Assembly: GCA_934655875.1 (NCBI GenBank)
Contig: CAKUHB010000002.1
Coordinates: 109,108 to 173,107 of the forward strand
Direction: 5' to 3'
Source: an uncultured Oscillospiraceae bacterium
GTDB lineage: Bacteria; Bacillota; Clostridia; Oscillospirales; Oscillospiraceae
DNA length: 64,000 nt
The position numbers were made by a program, and so were the translations under genes. This document shows, piece after piece, positions 30,012 through 39,429 of the stretch (position 1 is its first letter; each line of letters opens with the position of its first letter). The notes beneath the pieces were generated by a model. It made no database searches. It was given only the letters and a program-made list of their open reading frames with translations, and was not told the DNA's origin.

Positions 30012-31142
30012 TTATATTTTTTCTGCCAGCTTTTCCGAATATTCCGCGCGGAACGCGCCGAACGAGCCTTCGTCCAGACTGTCCCGAATGCGTTTTGTCA
30101 GCGTATTATAGAAATACAGATTATGCATCACAGACAGCCGCATTGCGAGCATCTCCTCCGCCTTGAACAGGTGGTGCAGATACGCGCGGGAATACCGCTT
30201 GCAGACCGGACAGCCGCACTGCGGGTCGATCGGGCCATCGTCTCTGGTATACTTGGCGTTTTTCAGGTTGATGCTCCCCTGCCACGTAAAAAGCTTCGCG
30301 TGTCGGGCATTTCTGGCCGGCATGACGCAGTCGAAGAAGTCCACGCCGCGCGCCACAGCTTCAATGATATTCGACGGCGTTCCGACGCCCATCAGATACC
30401 GTGGCCGGTCCTTCGGCATATACGGCTCGACGGCCTCGATGATGTCATACATGACCTCTGTCGGCTCGCCGACGGCCAGTCCGCCGATGGCGTAGCCGGG
30501 CAGATCGAGCTTGGCGATCTCCTTCATGTGCCAGATGCGCAGATCCTTGAACGTGGCGCCCTGATTGATGCCCCAGAGCTGCTGACCGGGATTGACGGCA
30601 TCCGGCTCGGCATTGTACTTTGCAAGCGCATCCTTGCAGCGGGCCAGCCATCTGGCCGTCCGCTCACAGGAAGCCTTGGCATACGGATAGGTTGCCGGAT
30701 TCTGCACGCATTCGTCAAACGCCATGGCGATATCGGAGCCGAGGTTCGACTGGATGCGCATGCTCTCCTCCGGCCCCATGAAGATCTTGTGACCGTCCAG
30801 ATGGGAAGCAAATGTGACGCCCTCCTCCTTGATCTTCCGCAGGCTGGCCAGCGAGAAGACCTGAAAGCCGCCGGAATCCGTCAGGATAGGGCCGTTCCAC
30901 GTCATGAACTTGTGCAGGCCGCCCATATCGCGGACGACCTCGTCTCCGGGCCGCAGATGCAGGTGGTACGTGTTGGACAACTCCACCTGCGTACCGATCT
31001 GCTCCAGATCCGCTGCCGATAATGCGCCCTTGATCGCGGCCTGCGTGCCGACATTCATAAAGACCGGCGTCTGCACCGTCCCATGTGGGCAGGAAAACTC
31101 CCCTCGGCGCGCCGTACCCTCTGTTTTCAGTAATTTGAACAT
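30012..31142 (-). CDS. tgt: tRNA-guanine transglycosylase
   Basis: A 376-residue protein from ATG 31140-31142. NVGTQAAIKGAL is near the N-terminus and LTDSGGFQVFSL carries the active-site Asp. Other conserved segments are AFDECV and RYLMGVGTP. The zinc site has CGCPVCKRYSRAYLHHL near residue 305-330. It exchanges guanine 34 for preQ1 in tRNAs with GUN anticodons. Directly followed upstream by queA, the next enzyme of queuosine synthesis. Confidence 0.96.
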   Translation of the reverse strand: MFKLLKTEGTARRGEFSCPHGTVQTPVFMNVGTQAAIKGALSAADLEQIGTQVELSNTYHLHLRPGDEVVRDMGGLHKFMTWNGPILTDSGGFQVFSLASLRKIKEEGVTFASHLDGHKIFMGPEESMRIQSNLGSDIAMAFDECVQNPATYPYAKASCERTARWLARCKDALAKYNAEPDAVNPGQQLWGINQGATFKDLRIWHMKEIAKLDLPGYAIGGLAVGEPTEVMYDIIEAVEPYMPKDRPRYLMGVGTPSNIIEAVARGVDFFDCVMPARNARHAKLFTWQGSINLKNAKYTRDDGPIDPQCGCPVCKRYSRAYLHHLFKAEEMLAMRLSVMHNLYFYNTLTKRIRDSLDEGSFGAFRAEYSEKLAEKI

Positions 31143-31165
31143 AGATACCTCAATATAATTTGTTA

Positions 31166-32191
31166 TTAGTAGATATACATTGCATCGCCGAAGGAGAAGA
31201 AGCGATAGCGCTCCTGAACGGCAACATTGTACGCATGCAGGATCTTTTCGCGGTCGGCAAAGGCGGAGACCAGCATGACGAGCGTGCTTTCCGGCAGATG
31301 GAAGTTCGTGATGAGCGCGTCCATCGCCTTGAAGCGGTAGCCCGGATAGATGAAAATGTCGGTCCATGCAGAAGCTTCGTGGAAGAAGCCGTTTTCGTCG
31401 GCCAGTGACTCCAGCGTCCGGCAGGAGGTCGTGCCGACACAGACAATGCGTCCGCCGGCGCGCTTGGTCTCGTTGATCAGGTCTGCGGTCTCTTTGGAGA
31501 TCATGCAGAACTCCGAATGCATATGGTGCTCGGAAATGTCATCGGCCTTGACGGGCCGGAAGGTGCCGAGACCGACATGCAGCGTGATATACGCTTCCCT
31601 GACGCCCTTGGCGGCGAGCTTGTCCAGAAGCTCCTTCGTAAAATGCAGGCCGGCAGTCGGCGCGGCGGCGGAACCATTGATCTTGGAGTAGACGGTCTGA
31701 TAGCGCTCGCCGTCCTCCAGCTCTTCCTTGATATACGGCGGCAGCGGCATTTTGCCGAGCCGTTCCAGAACCTCGAGGAAAATACCCGTATAGTGGAACT
31801 GCACGAGCTTGTTGCCGTCCTCTTTTTCTTCAACGACGGTCGCAGTCAGCTCGCCGTCTCCGAAGGACAGCTCCGTCCCGGTGTGCGTTTTGCGGCCGGG
31901 CTTGGTCAGGCATTCCCAGACGCCATCGCCTTGATCCTTGAGAAGCAGAACCTCGACTGCTCCGCCGGTCGGGACACGGTGGCCGAGCAGACGCGCGGGC
32001 AGCACGCGGGAATTATTCATGACCAGACAGTCGCCCGGCTGCAGGAGCTCCACCAGATCATAAAAATGCCGGTGGGTGATCTCGCCGGTTCTGCGATCCA
32101 GCGTCATAAGCCGTGAAGCGTCCCGCCGTTCCAGCGGCGTCTGTGCGATCAGCTCCTCCGGGAGATCATAATAAAAATCGTGAGTTTTCAA
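31166..32191 (-). CDS. queA: S-adenosylmethionine:tRNA ribosyltransferase-isomerase
   Basis: A 341-residue QueA. KTHDFYYDLPEELIAQTPLE is at the N-terminus, DCLVMNNSRVLPARL follows, and TAGLHFTKELL and HVGLGTFRPVKAD are conserved. The start is TTG 32189-32191, 9 nt after AAAGGG; an upstream ATG lies before that site. Converts preQ1 in tRNA to epoxyqueuosine. Operon with tgt. Confidence 0.95.
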   Translation of the reverse strand: MKTHDFYYDLPEELIAQTPLERRDASRLMTLDRRTGEITHRHFYDLVELLQPGDCLVMNNSRVLPARLLGHRVPTGGAVEVLLLKDQGDGVWECLTKPGRKTHTGTELSFGDGELTATVVEEKEDGNKLVQFHYTGIFLEVLERLGKMPLPPYIKEELEDGERYQTVYSKINGSAAAPTAGLHFTKELLDKLAAKGVREAYITLHVGLGTFRPVKADDISEHHMHSEFCMISKETADLINETKRAGGRIVCVGTTSCRTLESLADENGFFHEASAWTDIFIYPGYRFKAMDALITNFHLPESTLVMLVSAFADREKILHAYNVAVQERYRFFSFGDAMYIY

Positions 32192-32235
32192 CAAACACAG
32201 CCCTTTCTTCATGCTGATTTTTTCCGTGATTCACA

Positions 32236-32264
32236 TTGACAGGCCATAGTGAATATGATATGAT
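32236..32264 (+). promoter_or_regulatory. Sigma-A promoter of asd-dapA
   Basis: TTGACA (32236-32241), 17-bp spacer, TATGAT (32259-32264). It starts transcription near 32271, leaving a leader of about 130 nt before the asd ATG. I see no lysine riboswitch core in it. Confidence 0.8.
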
Positions 32265-32402
32265 GAGCCCGCTGGGATCCGTGGACATATGTTCGTGCCA
32301 AGAAAACAGTTTTCCCGGACACAAACTGAATGTATTATATTACATTCCAAAGTGACATGCAACCGGAACTTTCCGGCGAGTTTGAGGATTGGAGCTTTCA
32401 TC

Positions 32403-33491
32403 ATGGAAAAATTCAGAGTCGGTATCATTGGTGCAACGGGCATGGTCGGACAGCGGTTCATTCTGCTGACGGCAAATCACCCCTGGTTTACCCCGGTTGT
32501 CCTTGCGGCGAGCGCGCACAGCGCCGGCAAGACCTATGCGGAAGCCATCGGCGAAAAATGGCATATGACCGATCCAATTCCGGAGAGCGTCAAATCCATG
32601 ATCGTGATGGACGCGGAAGCCGACGCGGAAGAGATCGCCCAGCAGGTCGACTTTGTTTTCTGCGCGGTCAACATGAAAAAGGACGAGATCAAGGCGCTTG
32701 AGGAGCGGTATGCAAAGCTTGAATGCCCGGTCGTCTCCAACAACTCCGCCCACCGCCACACGCCGGACGTCCCGATGGTTGTGCCGGAGATCAACGCAGA
32801 TCACATCCGGATCATCGAAGCCCAGCGCAAGCGCCTTGGCACGAAGCGCGGCTTCATCGCCGTCAAGTCCAACTGCAGCCTGCAAAGCTATGTTCCGGCC
32901 CTGCATCCGCTCATGAAATACGGCATTGAAAAGGCGCTGGTCTGCACCTATCAGGCCATCTCTGGCGCCGGCAAGACCTTTGAGACGTGGCCGGAAATGA
33001 TCGACAATGTCATCCCCTACATCGGCGGCGAGGAAGAAAAATCCGAGCAGGAGCCGATGAAGCTCTGGGGCCATATCGAGGGAGATCAGGTTGTCAACGC
33101 AACCGAGCCGAACATCACCGCGCAGTGCCTGCGTGTCCCCTGCTCCGACGGCCATATGGCGGCGTGCTTCGTTTCTTTCAAGGGCGAAAAGCCGTCCATC
33201 GAGCAGATCAAGGCCGACTGGGCATCCTTTGCCGGACGCGCGCAGGAGCTGAATCTGCCGTCGGCTCCCAAGCAGTTTTTGCACTACTTCGAAGAGCCGG
33301 ATCGTCCCCAGACGAAGCTCGACCGCATGCTTGAGGGCGGCATGGCCGTCTCCATCGGCCGTCTGCGCCCGGATACGCAGTATGACTACAAATTCGTCTG
33401 CCTGTCTCATAATACCCTGCGCGGCGCTGCCGGCGGCGCGGTTCTGCTGGCGGAGCTTCTTTGCGCAGAAGGATATATCACAAAGAAATAA
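32403..33491 (+). CDS. asd: Aspartate-semialdehyde dehydrogenase (archaeal/fungal type)
   Basis: A 362-residue protein from ATG 32403 with GGAG 8 nt upstream. The Rossmann motif is VGIIGATGMVGQRF and the catalytic Cys is in VKSNCSLQSY (about 155). The segment TYQAISGAGKTFETWPEMID and the conserved His in SDGHMAACFV are visible. The length and the extra segment around 190-225 fit the long type found in archaea, fungi and some Clostridia. Makes aspartate semialdehyde for lysine, threonine and methionine. dapA follows 19 bp later. Confidence 0.94.
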   Translation: MEKFRVGIIGATGMVGQRFILLTANHPWFTPVVLAASAHSAGKTYAEAIGEKWHMTDPIPESVKSMIVMDAEADAEEIAQQVDFVFCAVNMKKDEIKALEERYAKLECPVVSNNSAHRHTPDVPMVVPEINADHIRIIEAQRKRLGTKRGFIAVKSNCSLQSYVPALHPLMKYGIEKALVCTYQAISGAGKTFETWPEMIDNVIPYIGGEEEKSEQEPMKLWGHIEGDQVVNATEPNITAQCLRVPCSDGHMAACFVSFKGEKPSIEQIKADWASFAGRAQELNLPSAPKQFLHYFEEPDRPQTKLDRMLEGGMAVSIGRLRPDTQYDYKFVCLSHNTLRGAAGGAVLLAELLCAEGYITKK

Positions 33492-33510
33492 TCCCGAAGG
33501 GAGCGATTCT

Positions 33511-34395
33511 TTGAAAAAGCCTGTCTTTGAGGGTGTTGCGACCGCGATTGTAACGCCGTTCAACGAGGGTACGATCGATTTTCCCGTCATGAACCAGCTG
33601 CTGGATCTACAGCTGGCCGCAGGCATCGACGCCATCGTCGTCTGCGGCACGACCGGTGAAGCGTCCACCATGACGGACAACGAAAAGCTTGCGCTCATTG
33701 CGCATACAGTCAAATATTGTGCCGGCCGATGCAAAATCATCGCCGGCACCGGTACGAACGACACGGCTCATGCAGTTCAGCTGAGCCGTGTCGCTGCGTC
33801 TATGGGCGCGGACGCCGTCCTGCTCGTCACGCCCTATTACAACAAATGCACGCAGGAGGGACTTGCCGCGCACTATCTTGCAGTTGCCGACGCGGTCGCC
33901 TGCCCGGTGATCGTTTACAACGTCCCGAGCCGCACGGGCGTCGACATTTCCGTCGAGACCTGCCGGCGTCTTGCGGAGCATCCGGGGATCGGCGGCATCA
34001 AGGAAGCCAGCGGGAGTCTGCCGAAGGCTGCGCGCATCCTGCGCAGCTGCGGGGATGATCTGCCGCTCTGGAGCGGCAACGACGATCTGACCGTCCCCTT
34101 GATGGCACTTGGCGCGAGGGGCGTTATTTCCGTCCTCTCCAACGTGCGGCCTAAGAAAACGCTCCAGATGGTTCGTGCCTGCCAGCAGAACGATTATGCG
34201 CAGGCCGGGCGCATGCAGACACAGCTGATGGGGCTGATTGACGCGCTGTTCTGCGAGGTCAATCCCATCCCCGTCAAGCAGGCGCTCGCGTTGGAGGGCA
34301 TTTTTGCGGGGCTTCCCCGGCTGCCGCTTACGCCTTTGAGCGATGCACACGTGCCGCTTCTCGAACGCGAGCTTGCCGCCGTGCAGGAGACATAA
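33511..34395 (+). CDS. dapA: 4-hydroxy-tetrahydrodipicolinate synthase
   Basis: A 294-residue TIM barrel from TTG 33511, 7 nt after AAGGGAG. GTTGEASTM binds pyruvate, VTPYYNKCTQEG carries the Tyr of the catalytic triad, IVYNVPSRTG is conserved, and the Schiff-base Lys is in IGGIKEASGS (about 163). Condenses aspartate semialdehyde with pyruvate, the next step after Asd. Confidence 0.95.
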   Translation: MKKPVFEGVATAIVTPFNEGTIDFPVMNQLLDLQLAAGIDAIVVCGTTGEASTMTDNEKLALIAHTVKYCAGRCKIIAGTGTNDTAHAVQLSRVAASMGADAVLLVTPYYNKCTQEGLAAHYLAVADAVACPVIVYNVPSRTGVDISVETCRRLAEHPGIGGIKEASGSLPKAARILRSCGDDLPLWSGNDDLTVPLMALGARGVISVLSNVRPKKTLQMVRACQQNDYAQAGRMQTQLMGLIDALFCEVNPIPVKQALALEGIFAGLPRLPLTPLSDAHVPLLERELAAVQET

Positions 34396-34654
34396 TCAGA
34401 ACGGTTCACCATAATTCCTGAAGTCAAAAACAAGAAATAAGTTATTCACACTGTCAACAAGGTTTTCAACACGCAAAAATTCTACGTATTTCGACAAATA
34501 GCCGGATTTTTACCAGCTGCTTACAGGGGCGGAAAATGAAGTTCTTTCACGGTGAAACGTGTGCTTTTTGTTGACATAATACATTTTATGCAGGAGATTT
34601 TGCAGAAGCTGACTGCAAAAACCGCTTGCCGGGATCCCGGCAAGCGGTTTTTGG
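34396..34654. other. Intergenic region dapA/tsaD with bidirectional terminator
   Basis: A non-coding region of 259 bp. A strong bidirectional terminator lies at 34617-34652 (AACCGCTTGCCGGG arms around AT, A and T flanks), serving tsaD leftward and dapA rightward. A dif-like sequence is at 34569-34596 and a DnaA-box-like TTATTCACA is at 34442-34450; neither is secure. Confidence 0.6.
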
Positions 34655-35665
34655 TTACCCATTTTCAAGGCTCATGGTCGCGTAGGCGTTGAGATCCTGC
34701 CCGGCGCGTTTGCCGGAAAGATACTCATAATATCCCTGTGCGCCGATCATGGCGCCATTGTCGCCGCAAAGGCTCAGGGGCGGCATGCACAGCCGGACGC
34801 CAAGCTGTTCACATTCTCGTGTAAACTCGCCGCGGATACGGGAGTTGGCCGCGACGCCGCCTGCGATGGCAAGCGTTTTGTATCCAGTCTCGCGCAGCGC
34901 CTGCATGGTTCTGGGGACAAGCATATCGCTCACAGCCTTGGAGAACGACGCACAGAGCGACGGCAGATCAAGCGCCTCGCCGCGCTGCTCGTGTGTGTGG
35001 ATGAGATTCAGTGCCGCCGTCTTCAGGCCGGAAAAGGACATATCCAGCGGATTACCGGAGAGCCTGGTGTGCGGCATGGGGTATTTGTTCTCATCGCCTG
35101 TCTGTGCGGTCTTGTCAAGCGCCGCGCCGCCGGGATACGGCATACCGATTACGCGTGCGATCTTGTCGAAGCACTCGCCTGCCGCGTCATCACGCGTGGT
35201 GCCCATGATGTGGAATTTTGTGTAGTCCTGCACGTCGACGATCAGCGTATGTCCGCCGGACACCACCAGGCACAGAAACGGCGGCTCCAGATCCGGATAG
35301 GCCAGATAATTTGCGGCGATATGGCCGCGGATATGATGAACCGGCACAAGCGGCACGCCGAGACTGTAGGCCGCGGCCTTTGCAAAGTTGACGCCGACCA
35401 GCACCGCGCCGATCAGGCCTGGCGCGTAGGTCACGGCGATGGCGTCAATGTCCTGGCGTGTCAGCTGCGCCTGTGAGAGCGCTTCGTCAGCCAGCGCGTA
35501 GATGGCTTCGATGTGCTTGCGGGACGCAAGCTCGGGCACAACGCCGCCGTAGAGCCGGTGCAGGGCGACCTGCGAAGCGATGCAGTCCGTCAGAATATGT
35601 CTGCCGTCCTCCACGATGGCGACGGCAGTTTCGTCGCAGGAGGATTCCACGGAGAGAAGTTTCAT
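34655..35665 (-). CDS. tsaD: tRNA N6-adenosine threonylcarbamoyltransferase
   Basis: A 336-residue TsaD. LSVESSCDETAVAIVEDGR is at the N-terminus and the metal-binding VHHIRGHIAANY (about 110) is present. VSGGHTLIV and AGGVAANSRIR complete the ASKHA fold. Catalyses the last step of t6A37 in ANN-decoding tRNAs with TsaB and TsaE. ATG overlaps rimI by 4 bp. Confidence 0.96.
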   Translation of the reverse strand: MKLLSVESSCDETAVAIVEDGRHILTDCIASQVALHRLYGGVVPELASRKHIEAIYALADEALSQAQLTRQDIDAIAVTYAPGLIGAVLVGVNFAKAAAYSLGVPLVPVHHIRGHIAANYLAYPDLEPPFLCLVVSGGHTLIVDVQDYTKFHIMGTTRDDAAGECFDKIARVIGMPYPGGAALDKTAQTGDENKYPMPHTRLSGNPLDMSFSGLKTAALNLIHTHEQRGEALDLPSLCASFSKAVSDMLVPRTMQALRETGYKTLAIAGGVAANSRIRGEFTRECEQLGVRLCMPPLSLCGDNGAMIGAQGYYEYLSGKRAGQDLNAYATMSLENG

Positions 35666-36111
35666 AGAAGATCCTTTCTGAGGATGCGCGCATCCTCTTT
35701 CGGGTGTTGATAGTAGTTTTTCCGCAGGCCGATCTGTGTGAAGCCGAGGGCTTCATAGAGCGCGATGGCCGCGGCGTTGGAGTCGCGAACCTCCAGTGTC
35801 AGAACTGTCGCCTGCATCCGCGTTTTGAGCGCTTCGCACAGCGCGAGGACGAGCGCGCGGCCGATTCCCTGCCGCCGGTATGCAGGGCTGACGGCGACAT
35901 TCATCATGTCTGCTTCGCCCAGCACCGTCTGGCTGCCAATGTAACCGGCAACCGTATCACCGTCCAGCGCACAGAGCCAGAGACTCAGCTCATTTTCCAG
36001 CTCGTGCGCGATAATCTGTTCCGGCCACGGGTCGGAGAAGCAGGTCTGCTCCAGCGCCGCGATCTGCGCCGTATGGCACGGCTGCATCGGGAGAATCTGA
36101 ATGTCCATCAT
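35662..36111 (-). CDS. rimI: Ribosomal protein S18-alanine N-acetyltransferase
   Basis: A 149-residue GNAT protein. CFSDPWPEQII, the acetyl-CoA loop VSPAYRRQGIGRALV (about 75-90) and LEVRDSNAAAIALYEALGF are typical of RimI. The ATG (36109-36111) overlaps the polA stop (ATGA) and the end overlaps tsaD, so polA-rimI-tsaD are translationally coupled. Confidence 0.93.
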   Translation of the reverse strand: MMDIQILPMQPCHTAQIAALEQTCFSDPWPEQIIAHELENELSLWLCALDGDTVAGYIGSQTVLGEADMMNVAVSPAYRRQGIGRALVLALCEALKTRMQATVLTLEVRDSNAAAIALYEALGFTQIGLRKNYYQHPKEDARILRKDLL

Positions 36112-38711
36112 TTTGCCTCATACCAGCTTGCGCCGGCGTTTGCGTCGGCCAGCAGCGGGACGTGCAGCTGCACAACGTGCTCCATCTCGGCGGTCACGAT
36201 CTGCTTGACCTGCTCGGCCTCCTTCAGCGGGCACTCAACGATCAGCTCGTCGTGAACCTGCAGCACAAGCCGGGCCTTCAGCTTCTTTTTCCGGAGCGCC
36301 GCGTCCACGCGCAGCATGGCGAGCTTGATTATGTCGGCGGCGGTACCCTGAATGGGCGTATTGAGAGCAACGCGCTCGCCGAACGAGCGGATATTGAAGT
36401 TGCTGCTTTTCAGCTCCGGCAGGTCTCTGCGGCGGCCGAAGAGCGTGGTGACATAGCCGTCCTTCTTCGCCTGCTCAACGATATCGTGCATATACGCCTT
36501 GACACCGGCATAGTGCGCCAGATAATTGTCGATATATTGCCGCGCTTCCTTCCGGCTCACGCCGATGTCCTCAGACAAAGAGAACTCGGAAATGCCGTAG
36601 ACAATGCCGAAGTTGACTGCCTTTGCGTGGCGGCGCATGAGCGGCGTCACCTGCTCCGGTGCAACGCCGAAGACCTGCGCGGCTGTCGCCGTGTGGATAT
36701 CAAAGCCGGATCGGAACGCTTCCTGCATGGTCTTGTCATCCGCGATGTGCGCCAGCACGCGCAGCTCGATCTGACTGTAATCGGCGTCTACGAACACGCA
36801 GCCGTCGTCCGGGACAAACATCCTCCGGATCTCGCTGCCAAGCTCGGTGCGGACGGGGATATTTTGCAGGTTCGGATCCGTCGAGGACAGGCGGCCCGTA
36901 GCGGTGACCATATTCTGAAAGGTCGTATGGATCCGGCCATCGTCCGCGATCTGCTTGACAAGGCCGTCGGCATACGTGCTTTTGAGCTTTGTCATGGCGC
37001 GGTAGTCCAGAATGGCTTCGATGATCGGGTGCTTGCCCTTGAGCTTTTCCAAAACGTCTGCGTTGGTGGAGTAGCCGCTCTTGGTCTTTTTCCCTGCCGG
37101 CAGCTTCAGCTCGTCAAACAGGAGCTCGCCAAGCTGTTTGGTGGAGTTGATGTTAAATTCCCGCCCGGCAAAGCCGAAAATCGTCTGCTGTGCGGTCTCA
37201 ATGCGGCTTTGCAGCATGCTGCCTAAGGAGATGAGCGCCATCTGGTCTGCCTTGACACCGGCGACCTCCATCTCCGCCAGAACGCGGCAGAGCGGCAGTT
37301 CGATCTCATAATACAGCTTCTCCATGCCGTTCTTTCGGAGCTTTTCCGGCAGCACGTCATACAGAGCGTCGATTGCGGAAGCTTCCGCCAGCCGCGCGCA
37401 GACGCGAGCGGCAGCTTCTCCGACCTGCGCCGGATCCGCGCGGCCGATCTCAAAGCCGAGCTGCTGCAATACGACGCGATCCAGCTCGTAGCTTCCCTGT
37501 GTGGCGTCCAGATCGTATGCGGCCAGCGCCGTGTCAAAGATGAAGCCGTCCGCCGGATAGCCATGCGCCAGAAGCTGCCGCATGAGCGGCTTGCAGTCGT
37601 GCGTGACCTTCTTGACAGCGCCGCTGAATATAGTTGACATAAAATTGGAATCAAGTGCAGCGCCAGAGAAATAATAGCCGTGATCATCAGTCGTAACAGC
37701 GATCCCGGATAGATCCGGCTCTGCAACAACGTTTACATAATGCTCGTCTTTGAGCGCTCCGGCAAGCGCGGCGGCGCGCGTGGCGTCCGTCACGGTCTCG
37801 CTTGTGCAGACGCCCTCAAACGTGCCGCCTTCCGCCGCCTCCTGCGGCGCGTGCAGGCCGTAGCGGGCAATGAGACGGCTGAACTCCAGCCGCGTGAACA
37901 GCTGATACAGCTCCGCTTCATCCGGCGGCTGTACGCGGCAGGCCTCCGGCGAAAAGTCGATCGGCGCTTCGCAGCGGATGGTCGCAAGATCGTAGGACAT
38001 GTAAGCGTTTTCTTTCCCCTGTTCGAGCTTTGCACGGAGCTTTTCCTTCAGCTCGTCCAGATGCGCATAGACGCCATCCAGTGTGCCGTAGTCGAGCAGC
38101 AGCTGCGTAGCCGTCTTCGGGCCGACGCCCGCGACGCCCGGAATGTTATCCGAGCTGTCCCCCATCAGGGCTTTCAGGTCGATCAGATGGATGGGGTCGA
38201 AGCCATATTCCTCACGGAAGCGGGCCGGGTCATAGTTGACGGCGACGGTCTGCGACAGCTTGGACGAGACCAGCTTGACCGTCACATGCTCGTCGATGAG
38301 CTGCAAGGAATCCCGGTCGCCGGTGACAATCACGCAGTCCCAGTTTTCACGCCCGCACTGCTTGCCGATCGTGCCGATCACGTCGTCGGCTTCCCAGCCC
38401 TCACAGGCGAACATGGGAATGCGCATGGCGCGCAGCACGTCCTTCATGACCGGCATCTGCATGGCCAGTTCCTCCGGCATCGGGTGGCGCGTGGCCTTAT
38501 AGCCGTCATACGCCAGATGACGGAACGTCGGCGCCTTGAGGTCGAACGCAACGCATAATGCGTCCGGCTGTTCGTCATTGCGGAGCTTCTCCAGAATATT
38601 CAGAAAGCCATAAATGGCGTTTGTAAAAAGGCCGTCCTTGGTCGTAAGCGCGCGCACGCCATAATAGGCGCGGTTGATGACGCTGTTGCCGTCGAGAACC
38701 ATCAGCTTCAT
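36108..38711 (-). CDS. polA: DNA polymerase I
   Basis: An 867-residue PolA from ATG 38709-38711 (GGAG 8 nt upstream). The N-terminal 5' nuclease domain starts VLDGNSVINRAYYG and includes GWEADDVIGTIG. The middle 3'-5' exonuclease-like domain (about 305-480) lacks the usual DTE motif, so proofreading is probably lost, as in Bacillus enzymes. Polymerase motif A is DADYSQIELRVLAHI, motif B RRHAKAVNFGIVYG and motif C QVHDELIVE. Repair and Okazaki-fragment processing. First gene of polA-rimI-tsaD. Confidence 0.96.
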   Translation of the reverse strand: MKLMVLDGNSVINRAYYGVRALTTKDGLFTNAIYGFLNILEKLRNDEQPDALCVAFDLKAPTFRHLAYDGYKATRHPMPEELAMQMPVMKDVLRAMRIPMFACEGWEADDVIGTIGKQCGRENWDCVIVTGDRDSLQLIDEHVTVKLVSSKLSQTVAVNYDPARFREEYGFDPIHLIDLKALMGDSSDNIPGVAGVGPKTATQLLLDYGTLDGVYAHLDELKEKLRAKLEQGKENAYMSYDLATIRCEAPIDFSPEACRVQPPDEAELYQLFTRLEFSRLIARYGLHAPQEAAEGGTFEGVCTSETVTDATRAAALAGALKDEHYVNVVAEPDLSGIAVTTDDHGYYFSGAALDSNFMSTIFSGAVKKVTHDCKPLMRQLLAHGYPADGFIFDTALAAYDLDATQGSYELDRVVLQQLGFEIGRADPAQVGEAAARVCARLAEASAIDALYDVLPEKLRKNGMEKLYYEIELPLCRVLAEMEVAGVKADQMALISLGSMLQSRIETAQQTIFGFAGREFNINSTKQLGELLFDELKLPAGKKTKSGYSTNADVLEKLKGKHPIIEAILDYRAMTKLKSTYADGLVKQIADDGRIHTTFQNMVTATGRLSSTDPNLQNIPVRTELGSEIRRMFVPDDGCVFVDADYSQIELRVLAHIADDKTMQEAFRSGFDIHTATAAQVFGVAPEQVTPLMRRHAKAVNFGIVYGISEFSLSEDIGVSRKEARQYIDNYLAHYAGVKAYMHDIVEQAKKDGYVTTLFGRRRDLPELKSSNFNIRSFGERVALNTPIQGTAADIIKLAMLRVDAALRKKKLKARLVLQVHDELIVECPLKEAEQVKQIVTAEMEHVVQLHVPLLADANAGASWYEAK

Positions 38712-38786
38712 AGGCAATACTCCTTTGTGTTTCTGCGTTTAGTTTACCACAGAATGCGGCTTCTTTCAAGGAAAGCGTCACTGCGG

Positions 38787-38815
38787 TTGACGGGCATGCG
38801 GAAAAATACTATACT
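38787..38815 (+). promoter_or_regulatory. Sigma-A promoter of the DUF2148 gene
   Basis: TTGACG (38787-38792), 17-bp spacer, TATACT (38810-38815), 33 bp before the ATG at 38849. Confidence 0.75.
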
Positions 38816-38848
38816 GAATATGTAAAAAACGAAAAGGAGCGTTTGGCA

Positions 38849-39388
38849 ATGATCTATTCTGCAACAGACATGGAAACCCGCGCCGCGCTGGACGCGGCTG
38901 CCAGAATGTGCGCAGCTGCGCGCACGGCCCCCAAAACAAAAGGCATGGACGGCCTTGTGACCTGCGTCGTGACAGGCGAGGAAAAGGAGCGGCTCGCGAA
39001 CGAAATGCGGCGGCTTGGCGAGGAACTGCATTTTGCCTTTTTCCTGCGCGACGCAGATAACGTCGACGTGTCGCAGGCAGTTGTGCTGTTCGGCATGCAG
39101 GAGCGGCGGCGCGGCATCGGCGCAGGCTGTCAGTACTGTCATTCGGCGGACTGCGGCGACTGCGCGGAAAAGGACGGCCTGTGCGCGTTTGACGCCGTCG
39201 ACGTCGGCATTGCCATCGGTTCTGCGGCAGCTGCTGCCGCGGACGCGCGGGTCGACAGCCGCGTAATGTTCTCCATCGGCCGCGCAGCCAGGAGCCTCGC
39301 GCTGCTCGGTGAGACCGTGACGCTCGTCTTCGGCATCCCTATCAGCATCAGCGGCAAATCGCCCTTCTTTGACCGGAAGGCAAAATAG
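38849..39388 (+). CDS. DUF2148 (ferredoxin-like) protein
   Basis: A 179-residue protein from ATG 38849 with AAAAGGAG 9 nt upstream. A cysteine cluster GCQYCHSADCGDCAEKDGLC (about 96-115) suggests an iron-sulfur site. It is followed by two Ala-rich helices and FGIPISISGKSPFFDR, the DUF2148 end signature. Function unknown; probably a cytoplasmic redox protein. Own promoter and terminator. Confidence 0.85.
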   Translation: MIYSATDMETRAALDAAARMCAAARTAPKTKGMDGLVTCVVTGEEKERLANEMRRLGEELHFAFFLRDADNVDVSQAVVLFGMQERRRGIGAGCQYCHSADCGDCAEKDGLCAFDAVDVGIAIGSAAAAAADARVDSRVMFSIGRAARSLALLGETVTLVFGIPISISGKSPFFDRKAK

Positions 39389-39395
39389 TAAGCGG

Positions 39396-39423
39396 AAAAC
39401 CCGGAGCAGCTGCTCCGGGTTTT
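39396..39423. terminator. Bidirectional terminator
   Basis: A perfect palindrome with AAAACCCGGAGCAG arms between the DUF2148 gene and the convergent cysS. Confidence 0.9.
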
Positions 39424-39429
39424 GCTTTC

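Noticed and set aside
32270..32402. Lysine riboswitch before asd
   Set aside because: The leader is about 130 nt and shows no recognisable lysine-box core.
34442..34450. DnaA-box-like TTATTCACA as part of an origin
   Set aside because: Single imperfect box, no cluster and no dnaA or dnaN nearby.
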